A DNA stretch of 64,000 nt from Pieris napi (Eukaryota; Arthropoda; Insecta; Lepidoptera; Pieridae): assembly GCF_905475465.1 (NCBI RefSeq), contig NC_062249.1, positions 6,460,501 through 6,524,500 on the forward strand. Direction: 5' to 3'. The position numbers and the translations under genes were made by a program. Under the pieces are notes generated by a model that saw only the letters and a list, made by a program, of their open reading frames with translations, had not been told where the DNA came from and searched no databases. Below, piece by piece: positions 25,401-34,822 of the stretch (the first letter of the stretch is position 1; each line of letters begins with the position of its first letter).

Positions 25401-28400
25401 ATCAAATAAAAAACGTTGTAGCCAGAGCCTAGAGGGGTTGGTTGATTTTGAACAAATCATTTGAATAAGTATAACAGAAAATATACGACTATTTGTTAAA
25501 TATACTGTTAACGTACGTAACATCATTAACAAAGTATGAAATATTTGAATATGACTTACAGATCAATCAAACGACTTCAAAAAAAAAAACAAAAGTTTCA
25601 AGGAGGAGGTCTACAATTTGATACGTAGGTATTTCTGTGTATTAAAGGAAAACAAGTCAAGATTAATTGACTGAAAACGCTCCGAAGAGTGTGTAAGAGT
25701 TAGTTAAATTTCCTATTCAAAGTTAAAAAGCCTTTTTTAGGTGGGATTTTTAAAAGAGTAAATTACCTTTGGTTAATATAGTTACTTCTCTGGCCACAAC
25801 AAAAAAGCGCAACAAAACAAACCTATTTATCAGTGCAGGCTACGCGTCGCGCGTGGCCTATACTAACGTGGTTTGGTTCTTCGTCGTGAGGTGGGCGGGG
25901 CAAACGCCGGCGTAACCACGCGTGTCGCAACGCCTGCGCAGGTGACAGACGCTTCTCTGGTTCCCATTCTAAACACCTGGAAAGTTAAATTAATTATTAG
26001 ATTGGACTAAAACAAAGCAAAACAAATTGTTCAAGTATTAGAAGGATAAGATATAAGTAGCGTTATATTGAATAAATATAATAAACTCACAAAGAATTTA
26101 ATAGTAGTTATACTTCGATAGGAAATTGGGTCAAAATTGAGATCTAATTACATTTCTATGTTACGTTTAAGTTGCCATATTGCCGTTTGTAAGTGAGTCA
26201 TTTAAGAATATACTTTAACATTACAAATAAATTTTGATAAAAATTATAACGTATTTTAAGTGTATAAAATTTGATTCAAATAACTTACCTTCTAATAAAA
26301 TCGATAAAATATTTGTCCTGGCACCCCTTTAGGGCTGTCACAAAGCTCTTTGAGCCGGGAAGACCACGTGGCTTGCCTCTCCTTGACATACCTGAAATAT
26401 TAGAATGCACATTTTAGAACTGACAAAAAACAATATACAATAAACAAAATACGTACGTATTAATACTCAATAAGTAATGTGTGTAAGTTATTTTATTATT
26501 TCCAATCACAATTCACATAAATAATGTGAATCATCGGTGTCACTCACTGTATATAAAGATTTTTGAATAAAGAAGTTCTTATTACATTGAAAGTAACAAA
26601 AACTGTGTTTAAATTGTATGGAAAAACTAGGATTTTGATCCGTGAATATAAAACGATAGAGCGGTCGTTTATAAGTGACTTTGATACGTTAACATTTATA
26701 ACTTTGTCAAAGTCATAGTACAACTTCTGAACATAGCTTCACATCATGTGAATGTCATACAAAGTCATCATAGAGTCAAAATGGCGTCTTAATTGCGGAA
26801 CGTGACTACTGCTCACGAGTCGATCGCTTCCTATATTAGCTGCTCATCAAACTGATGGAAAAGGACAATAATAATAAATTATTGTAATATGAATCAAAGA
26901 ATAAATCACGACATCCGTGATATAAGGTAACGTTCAGCTAACAAAAACAGCAAACTTTATAACTTAGAAATTTAGAAAAAGAAACCTTAGAAATTTTTAT
27001 CATAAAATTTGCAATAACATTTCGGCCCTATCCGGGATTCGAACCCGAGACCTTATGACACCCATTCGAAACAATAACCTAATCTAGTATATCATATCAA
27101 TTGCTCATATGTAAATACTTTCACCAAATACATTTAACCAACTTAAAGCTTTGCGTATAATATGATGAATAATAATTAATTTTGGCACTCTTCCAAACTC
27201 ACGATCAAACATAACCACCGCTAACAAAGACGATTTGTATTATTTATTACTTAGACAACTTATAATGAGTTGTTTTATGACTTTTTAAGTGTGCATTACA
27301 TCTACTATCAAATTACGATTCTTTATTTATAAAGAAAACATTTGTAGCCTTACAAGTGATGTAATTATGTAGGAACATTTATAATAATCTACAAGTACAT
27401 ATTAGCGTACAACTAAAGAAATAAGGAAATTTTACCCTCTGGATTTTTTTTCATTGGACAATTCACACCAATTGACCTAGTCCCATGCTAAGCTGGTGAA
27501 GCTTGTGTTATGGGTACTAGGCAACGGATATACATACATATTATAGATAGATAGACATATACCTAAATACATATTTAAACACCCAAGACCTAAGCACAAC
27601 ACCAAATGCTCATCACATCGATGTCTCAACCGGGGATCGAACCCGGGACCCATGGATTCGCAGTCAGGGGTACTAATCGTCAAATTCCAAATAGCCGTCA
27701 ATTTGAGCACAGAAAATCCGAATGCCCTATAAATCCAATTTAATCAATTACATTAATCAAACAGTATTATATTTCTACAATTGTGTTGACAAAAGACAGT
27801 CCTAATATTGAATACGAATTGGTCAGTGTCGCCATTATTCATAATCAAGTGCAATAAATCATTATGTTAAATGTTCATTTCAACTGTCATAAACGTATAA
27901 TGCACTCGTAATTCACGCGATTGTGTTTGAACAAATGCGTTTAAATTTGCATGAACAAAGGACAAAATCTTTGTTGAGTGTTTTTGGGCAATTTTGGACT
28001 TTGAAAAATTGGGACACGCTTATGGCTTGGATTTTTTTAATATTTTTTTTATATAAGTCTTTATCTTGCAATCAGTCAGCTAGACTATGAGCAGATGTGT
28101 TGAGAGCTGTTAGGCGTTCAAAGCAAAATCTCCATCGAGACTGCTCCTCTCTTTCAACCGTGTTTATCAAGACTTAGTATTTGTCGCCTTTTAAGCCTAT
28201 TTATTAGGTCCGGTACGTTATCGCTTGGATAAAAAAAATATATTTGCGGCGTTTGCGCTATTTGCAGGTTTTCATAAACATTACAGATATCTACACAATA
28301 TAAAACAATTTTTTTCACCTCTTTAAGTATTTTAAAATCGCTTTCTTATTTCGAAAGAAAGATCGCGGGCAATAACTACTTAAAAAAATTCAGAAACATT

Positions 28401-31400
28401 ACGACAAGTTAGTGAAATAAAATGTAAAATAAATAAATACTGAATCATTAGTAAATTAAATACGCGAGTTTGGAAGAAACAGTTTTAGCAATAAAACCGC
28501 CCAATTACATTTATTTTTCTCCTGTTTTGCATTATTTTGATGTAAAATAAGTGTTATTATTATACGACAACGAAAAAGTACTTTAAGAAATAATGTAATC
28601 AAATTGATAATATTTTCTTTTATTGACATAACTTTTACACATTTAAAGGAAACAATTTTTTACCGGATTTAAGTTATGTATTTATGTATTATAAATTTAC
28701 AATTGAAGCATTGGGTGCAACAAGGGCGTTCGGTACCTAAAGCCCGTTTTGATGTTATTACATTAAAACATGCACAGAGCCATCAAGTTTCGTATCCCAA
28801 AAACTCGTTACGATCAGCCGCTTCCAGATGGAGTAGGAATCATTAATTTCGAAGGTGGCGCTACGCCCTTGTTGCGTAGATAACAAAAGTGCGTTTAAAT
28901 TCGAACATGTAAAAACTTATTAATATAAAAAATGACTGAAACGAGTGATTCAAGTGACTTAAGTTCAGATGCTGGCCAGAGTGAACATTTGCCCCCCAAA
29001 AAAAAGGGAAAAAAGAAGGTGATGAATGTAAACTTGTGGAAAAGAAATGTTCGAAAGTTAAAGATAAGTTTTGGTGAGGAATACACATCAGCTCGAGGAA
29101 AGAAGGTACCTAAAAAGGTGGTTAAACAATTTACCACGTGTTGTTCCATAAAATGTTGTATTAACCTCGATTAAAATACATAGAGATTTTTATGTGATTT
29201 TTGGAAAATAGGTGAAAAAGCGCAGCAAGAAGTTAATAATCCCTCTTAATGTCGTGGTTAGAAGAAGTGTTAAAGTTGAGAGAGAATGTTGGGCCTGACA
29301 AGTTAAAACGAGATAATCAATGGAAATACTTTTTCCTCCTGGAAAAGGCCAGTTGCAGCTGATTCCCTTCAGTCTAGTGAATATTTTGATAAATCTGATT
29401 AATCACACGAAAGCCAGAAAAAAAATTAAGAAAGTTGAATATTTAAACGGTGATTGTAATAAATACACATGAATAACTTATATTTTAATTTAAAATAATT
29501 ACATAAGTATTCAAATTGTTATTTATTTTCCCTAAAAATCAATGGTGAAATTAACGTCCTATGTGTTTTACCAGTTGGGTGCAACAAGGGCGGATAACGC
29601 AATAAAAAAAACGATGATATTACGATGTTTCTGATTGCTTTAAAATAGTTATAATACCTTAATATTTTTGCTAAATCATACGACTAACAAATAATAAAGT
29701 TAATGTAAGTCAAATTATAAGTATTAAAATAATATAAGACATTAAAACTTTCAATATCAATTTTCTCGAAACTCTATTTTACAACATACGCCCTTGTTGC
29801 ACCCAATGCTTCAATTATTTTACGTAATTTAAAATTTAACCGACGTTTCGCGTGCTTTACAGCTTGCGTGGTCACGGTGACTGAAGACAAAAGTTGTTGA
29901 ATGTCAAAAAGTATCACAGCTGTCCTCTATTATCAATTTTTTTTTTAATTATGTAAAATAATTGTAAATTTATAATACTTAAATACATAACTTCAATCCG
30001 GTAAAAAATTGTTTCTTTTTAATCAAATTGATATTTCTAGTCCAGTGCCACTATTATACCTTAAGATTTGACAGAAATAATCGTCTAAGAATACAGACCC
30101 AGTTGTCTTTGATTAGATGTCTAAATTTAGGCGGTCTGATTATGCCACGTGCAACTTCTATTTCAGCAGTTTCATTGTGTGCACTTTAGTACCAGAAGTA
30201 CTTATTTCGAGAATAATACGAACTAGGACTGTTATATAATATTTAATTTAATATTACAAAGTATTAAAGATAGATAATAATAGATTTGTTTAGGCTTAGT
30301 TTTGGATAATATCTGATAAAGTAGATTTACAGGTTATCCAGCTGTTAGGTGTGTTAGGCGATATAATATAGCCAAGACACTCTGATCAAAATTGTTTCAT
30401 CAATGCAACTTTATACATTTAAAGTGCAACTTCAGCGAAGAACTCTCTCATCTCTCGAACAATAATTGAAAGCCGCTAAATTTGTTGATCAACATATTTT
30501 GTGTAGTACAAGTACAATTGAAATAATTATACCTAAAATTCTTAGCGTAACACTTGCGTTATTAAAACCGAACTGAGACCACGCATAAATAAACAAAGAT
30601 ATAAATGACGAGTCAGACAAGAGGTGTGTCACAGTTCCTATATTATATTATTAGTTAGACGCGTCAAAACACTTCGTTATTCGTAGTCTCTAAGGAATGC
30701 ATGATTCAAATGCATATGACGTATATTTGATGACAGTTTTGACAAAAATAGAAATCATAATGAAAAAAAATTAACGAAATGAAAAAAAAAATTACACCTT
30801 TCAAAGTAAACATGAAACGCAGATAAACTACTGTCTTTTTATACTGTGGTTAGAACTAGTAGAGTTGAAGTATTATTGTATAAATTAGTTAATAATTTTG
30901 AAAATTTTTTCTGCCAAAAATACTTCTCAACGTTGTACGTTAGTCACATCTTTATTATATATATGTTATTAAGTAGAAACGAAGTGTGAAAGCGTTAACT
31001 CCTATTTCTACAACTTCTGAATCATGTCTACCAGGAAGAGCGTGTATCACTGACATTTGTAGTCTAATCAAGATAGACTGTTAAATATAATTGCGAGTCG
31101 GCAGCTTGAGATTTTTATGATGTAATAAACAGGCTTTTAATCGACCCAAGTTTGATTAGAGATGGAGATTGGGCGTCTATGTCTGCCTAGGTACTTATTT
31201 ACGAGTCTCATAGTCATCAGTTGTAGATTTCTTGGGCACGATTGAGTCGTAGAATTTAAGATTTAATATTATCAAGCAGAGCGGATCTAAAAGGAAGGGA
31301 TGTGCCTCCACCGAGCTTCTACACATGCGAATACCAAATTAGATAAGTTTACGAATTCATAAACAGATGACTCATGACAGCATCAAATCTACATTAACGT

Positions 31401-32574
31401 ATATGCTAGATATGACTACAGGTGATCAAGAGTTTGTAAGGTAATTATTACTGTTAAAGCACTGCAAATATCTCTGTTAAAATGTCAATGGATTATAAGA
31501 GAATCCAATTACCTCTATACTCACGTCTCCAGATACGATATTATGTTTTTTTTTATTATTTAAAAAAGGCGTATATGAAAAGACCTCACCCCCACTTAGA
31601 ACTGTGGTACCGTCTGGCAGTGTAGTAGCAGTGCAGTATCTTGGTAGACCTTTACTACTGATGAAGTTCTTGGAACGTTTGCCCTGCTCTATCAGCCTCT
31701 GGGGTGGCATACCCAGTAGCTCAATGATACACGCCATTTGGTCCGCTTCATCTTCGCCCGGGAGAAGGGGGAACCCTGAAATTATTTTGTGAAGAATATA
31801 GACCATATTTAAACACAAATTGCAGTCTAATTACCCCGCACGCAGATCCTTCAGTAAAAATATCAGATTACAGGATTAAAAATACATATTATAAGTAAAA
31901 CATCGCGAGCTCAGTGCCAACCCGTATATGTATTACAAACAAAAAAGCCTTAATCTTGGCTGAACACATGATTAAAAAAATCAGGAAACTAGCATGTCTT
32001 ATATATCGATTATCTAGTTGATAAAAGGGCCTAGGACTAGTGCTAGACAGGCTACTTCTAATTAATTTGCGATATTTGTTTTAAATAAGTGTTGTTTGAT
32101 GATTTGCTGTTTTAAAAGAGTACCGAGAGTTTTTTACGCCGGCTTTTTCTCTCGGCCTACACCCTCTGTCTTCTTTGCCGATGAGTAGGGATGCCTTCAA
32201 ATTTAATGACGTGGAATAAGTGATACATGTATCTTATGTTCCATAATAAACATATTTTATTTATTTATATAAAAAGCGAACAACCTATCGGTGCAGGAAC
32301 TGATCATCTACTTGTCTATCAAAGAAACGTTATCCGAGGTCAATTCCCCATAAAGGGTTATAGCGTCACTGGATTATTATTTTATTGAGTAATGGCATGA
32401 AGCTCTTTCCCACATACCTGTTAGCAGTTCCGCCAGAATACATCCCAGCGACCACATATCTATGGGCATGCCATACTTGGCGCCCATCATGACTTCCGGT
32501 GCGCGGTAGAACCTCGACTGGATGTATGTGTACACCCTTTGATGCTCGTAACACGAACTGCCGAAGTCTATCAC
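22353..32574 (-). CDS. Dyrk2: Class-2 DYRK dual-specificity kinase, C-lobe and C-terminal exons (5' incomplete)
   Basis: Minus-strand exons with matching phases: 32418-32574, 31590-31775, 26289-26391, 25868-25976, 24891-25023 and 24045-24160 (stop TAG), plus an alternative last exon 22353-22496. The first begins with VIDFGSSC (DFG metal-binding motif), then YTYIQSRFYRAPEV. This is the DYRK activation loop with the YxY pair, whose second tyrosine is autophosphorylated, followed by the APE-type motif and DMWSLGC. Next come PLLPGEDE, SSKGLPRYC, SRRGKPRG and CLEWEPEKRL, all diagnostic of DYRK2/3-type kinases. These kinases act in the cytoplasm and nucleus on Ser/Thr substrates. The tail after the kinase domain is Gly/Ala/Ser-rich. 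N-lobe, hinge and HCDLKPEN catalytic-loop exons were not found in the window. The family is certain; DYRK2 versus DYRK3/smi35A-type orthology is not settled. Confidence 0.93.
23656..23705. repeat. Palindrome and (TA)n tract
   Basis: TTAATTTGTTATATA is followed closely by its inverted copy TATATAACAAATTAA and then a pure TA run. Cruciform-prone; no gene. Confidence 0.7.
24015..24160 (-). CDS. Dyrk2: DYRK exon with stop codon and alternative donor
   Basis: Acceptor TGATTGCAG|AA continues the frame as AKLQAALSEEGSG...ARYWASKLPHLPAPS and stops at TAG 24045-24047. Three donor-like sites are visible. GGC|GTGAGC after 24120 is upstream of the stop and phase 0. CG|GTACTG further on would lead to an early stop in the next exon. 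AAG|GTGAGG after 24015 is downstream of the stop and would make the next exon 3'UTR. Confidence 0.8.
24891..25023 (-). CDS. Dyrk2: DYRK exon: Gly/Ala/Ser-rich tail
   Basis: 133 bp. Acceptor GTTCCAG|TCA phase 0; donor GCCA|GTGAGT phase 1. Encodes a low-complexity G/A-rich stretch and then TPLARTPVTFNASQVA, a probable disordered C-terminal tail. Very GC-rich. Confidence 0.85.
25566..25640 (+). repeat. Short interspersed motif GACTTCAAAAAA...GGAGGAGGT
   Basis: ACGACTTCAAAAAAAAAAAC, then AAGGAGGAGGTCTACAATTT. A degenerate relative occurs at 63617-63666 (CCGACTTCAAAAAA then GAATTCGACTTGTATTTTTT). I recognise this as a common repeat end in lepidopteran genomes, family unassigned. Confidence 0.4.
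25868..25976 (-). CDS. Dyrk2: DYRK exon: CLEWEPEKRL, end of kinase domain
   Basis: 109 bp. Acceptor TTTCCAG|G completes an arginine codon; donor CAC|GTTAGT, phase 0. Encodes CLEWEPEKRLSPAQALRH and WLRRRLPRPP, i.e. subdomain XI with its invariant arginine and the final helix. The GC-rich exon stands out in AT-rich intron. Confidence 0.95.
26289..26391 (-). CDS. Dyrk2: DYRK exon: SRRGKPRG block
   Basis: 103 bp. Enters in phase 1 (acceptor GAAATTTCAG type at 26392-26394) and leaves in phase 2 (AGAAG|GTAAGT). Encodes MSRRGKPRGLPGSKSF, ALKGCQ and DFIRR, the DYRK family stretch preceding subdomain XI. Confidence 0.95.
27005..27065 (-). repeat. tRNA-like SINE head relic
   Basis: The minus strand reads AGGTCTCGGGTTCGAATCCC and GGATAGGGCC, a T-arm with a perfect B-box. 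No matching 5' acceptor stem is present, so it is a SINE relic and not a functional tRNA gene. Confidence 0.5.
27480..27690 (-). repeat. Lepidopteran SINE-like repeat with B-box
   Basis: On the minus strand GGTCCCGGGTTCGATCCCCG (tRNA B-box) leads into a body ending with a GATA/TATC-rich segment, then GTACCCATAACACAAGCTTC and TTAGCATGGGACTAGGTCAA. I recognise this 3' block as widespread in moth and butterfly genomes. No coding capacity. Confidence 0.6.
28932..29174 (+). pseudogene. Transposon protein N-terminal fragment (80 aa)
   Basis: Starts MTETSDSSDLSSDAGQ (acidic/Ser-rich), then a lysine-rich PPKKKGKKK segment, then LWKRNVRKLKISFGEEYTSA, RGKKVPKK and a cysteine cluster TTCCSIKCC, then stop. 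The WKRN.RK....GEEY.S..GK.VP.K...C.C..KC pattern is familiar from the N-terminus of insect transposon-encoded proteins. I cannot name the superfamily with certainty. Encoded inside the inner element at 28705-29812. Confidence 0.45.
29249..29362 (+). pseudogene. Transposon protein C-terminal-like fragment
   Basis: A frame reading MSWLEEVLKLRENVGPDKLK then WKYFFLLEKASCS and TGA. It lies within the same inner element, downstream of the N-terminal fragment and in another frame. It probably represents the end of the same lost protein. Confidence 0.35.
30021..31589. other. DYRK intron, no further feature
   Basis: AT-rich intron sequence of the DYRK gene with nothing recognised. Confidence 0.5.
31590..31775 (-). 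CDS. Dyrk2: DYRK exon: PLLPGEDE to PRYC block
   Basis: 186 bp, phase 1 at both ends. Acceptor AATTTCAG|GG, donor GGGG|GTGAGG. Encodes FPLLPGEDEADQMAC, ELLGMP and SSKGLPRYC (subdomain X and the DYRK insert). Confidence 0.95.
32418..32574 (-). CDS. Dyrk2: DYRK exon: DFG to αF helix
   Basis: 157 bp. Acceptor GATTTCAG|GTG, phase-0 start; donor ACAG|GTATGTGG, phase 1. Encodes the magnesium-binding DFG, activation loop YTY, RAPEV and the DMWSLGCILAELLTG helix (kinase subdomains VII-IX). Confidence 0.95.
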
Positions 32575-33391
32575 CTGAAATCGAAAATATATACGTTAAA
32601 TTAAAATAAGAAAACGTTTCTTAGAACAGCGAAACGAAACACGTTCCCAATATTTTATATTTATCGGTGGAAAAAACTTCTTCATAACCGTATAGAATAG
32701 TTTGTCTGTAGAAATCAAATAGTTATAGAATACTTTGTCCCTCCATTTATACTTAAAGAAAACACGAGAGTAATGAAGACAAACATTTAATATTTGGGAT
32801 TTTCATACTTTTACAAAGACCCGAATTCAACTTAGATACATTTCGACGGTAAGACGATTAATTTTCAATCAATATTTTGTCTCGATCGAAGTTTTCTTCA
32901 AACAAATTATCGCGGCTTTGTATATAAATAGTAGGCCGATTTATCTAATAATTTATGTTTCGATAAAAGTAACTATGTCGAGTTTATATTGGAACTGAAA
33001 CACGTTCAGGTAAAACAGGAAAGCGTGGGATTGATATCCCACAAAGCCGGATTAAATTCAATCAATATCTGTAATTCGACGAAACAAATCGAGTGCTGGT
33101 GAAAAATAATATTATACAAAATTGAAAACGATACAAAATTGTTATTAGATATGGTTTTTGAGTTTTAGTAAAATATCGTAATGTTAGGCATATATGTATT
33201 TAATTTTAACCAAATACATATCACTACTTTCTAAAAAATATTGTTGTACATAAAAAAAGTTTAGGTAGAAATAAGAAACTCAAATCATTTGTCATCATTT
33301 GTTTACCTTAAACATATTAATGAAAAAACGCCGAATTTTATCTCCCCATGGCCCTTTCGGTACGTCTACTAATACACTGATTATACGAATA

Positions 33392-34820
33392 GACCAGTGC
33401 AGATAGCCTTTAAAATAAATAAAAAGTGAAAAAAATTACAGTAGGATAAAACCCATTAGAAAAGCAGGGGAATATGATCAAAATGAAAGGAAAAATAAAT
33501 TACGGTCGATCTGAGGTCGGGAAGGGGTCGGGGGGGGAGTTTTAAGGGTAAAAAACGGTTTATCTCGATTTCCGGCAAAACTAAAAGTCCTATCGAAGAA
33601 AGTTGAATGGCAAAGTTGTAGGTAATAAAAAGATCTAAAACTTTTGTATTCACACATTTTTCACATAACCTCAAAATTTATGTGAAAAATTCAAAAAACC
33701 AAGTTTTTGGTTTTTAATTTATATCTTTTACAAAAATATTTTTTCTTTAACGAAATTTGGTGAAAACTTACCTTTCTATGTCCCAAATACGCTGTAATTT
33801 ATTTGATTAAAAATATTTATTTGTTCACCTTATTTTGAATGAATATCGAAGAAACACCCTAATTTTCAATCGAAAATTCTGACGTCAAAATTTCAGCTTT
33901 TTTCAAAAAGTTGGTGTGCTTTCAGTTCGTTGAAATCTCTACTTTCCTATGGTAAAAAAATATATATATATTACCATAGTAAATCTTCTCAGAAAACGCA
34001 AAAAATCGTATGCAGTAACGCCCAGACCTGTCATCCCCTTCCTTACTTCTCTATGAAATACGAAAATTTTAGCCCATCTAAAGGCTAATTTTTTTTTTAG
34101 GTCACTCAGGTATATATAAGTTATCTTAAAATAGTAATAAATAGGCATCTGATTATAATTTAAAGAAGATTCATAGAGAAGGAAGGGGATGACAGGTCTG
34201 GGCGTTACTGCATACGATTTTTTGCGTTTTCTGAGAAGATTTACTATGGTAATATATATATTTTTTTTTACCATAGGAAAGTAGAGATTTCAATGAACTG
34301 AAAGCACACCAACTTTTTGAAAAAAGCTGAAATTTTGACGTCAGAATTTTCGATTGAAAATTAGGGTGTTTTTTCGATATTAATTCAAAATAAGGTGAAC
34401 AAATAAATATTTTTAATCAAATAAATTACAGCGTATTTGGGACATAGAAAGGTAAGTTTTCACCAAATTTCGTTAAAAAAAATTATTTTTGTTAAAGATA
34501 AAAATTAAAAACCTAAAACTTGGTTTTTTGAATTTTTCACATAAATTTTGAGGTTATGTGAAAAATGTGTGAATACAAAAGTTTTAGATCTTTTTATTAC
34601 CTACAACTTTGCCATTTAATTTTCTTCGATAGGACTTTTAGTTTTGCCGGAAATCGAGATAAACCGTTTTTTACCCTTAAAACTCCCCCCCCTGCCCCTT
34701 CCCGACCTCAGATCGACCGTAATTTATTTTTCCTTTCATTTTGATCATATTCCCCTGCTTTTCTAATGGGTTTCATCCTACTGTAATTTTTTTAGGTTTC
34801 AAAAATTATCGGCACTGGTC
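33392..34820. mobile_element. Giant foldback (near-palindromic) element
   Basis: The left arm 33392-34057 and right arm 34170-34820 are near-identical inverted copies around a spacer of about 110 bp. Outer ends read GACCAGTGC and complement, each bordered by TA (33390-33391, 34821-34822). Matching landmarks on both arms include the C/G run at 33520-33540 with 34684-34700, GTTTATCTCGATTTCCGGCA, GGGACATAGAAAGGTAAG and TTTTTTGCGTTTTCTGAGAA. No transposase was found; the frame across the centre (33939-34274, minus) is a by-product of the palindrome. It is a long-TIR MITE or foldback element whose transcript would form a hairpin of roughly 650 bp. Confidence 0.85.
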
Positions 34821-34822
34821 TA

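Larger units (their letters stand above)
28705..29812. mobile_element. Inner DNA transposon with coding remnants, inserted in the outer MITE
   Basis: Inverted termini GAAGCATTGGGTGCAACAAG and complement (24 bp perfect, ending GGGCG). AATT borders both ends (28701-28704, 29813-29816). The core GCAACAAGGGCG or its complement also occurs inside at 28864-28876 and 29578-29600. The element carries two short reading frames (below) that look like the start and end of a longer transposon protein, so it is probably an internal-deletion derivative. The 4-bp target duplication would suit the Sola superfamily, but this is only a suggestion. Confidence 0.75.
28650..30020. mobile_element. Outer MITE, split by a nested insertion
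   Basis: The left arm 28650-28704 and right arm 29959-30020 are inverted copies with rare mismatches: AAACAATTTTTTACCGGATT, then AAGTTATGTATTTA and GTATTATAAATTTACAATT. The middle of the element (29817-29960) includes CCGACGTTTCGCGTGCTTTA and TGCGTGGTCACGGTGACTGA, a block common in lepidopteran repeats. Without the inserted 1.1-kb element it would be about 260 bp. Just outside each arm a TTAA-like sequence occurs, but the target duplication is not certain. Confidence 0.7.

Noticed and set aside
27005..27065. Possible functional tRNA gene
   Set aside because: Only the T-arm/B-box is present; no complementary 5' acceptor stem, D-arm or anticodon arm could be folded.
33939..34274. 111-codon frame across the foldback centre
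   Set aside because: It spans the palindrome axis, so its two halves are each other's antisense translation; a by-product of the inverted repeat.
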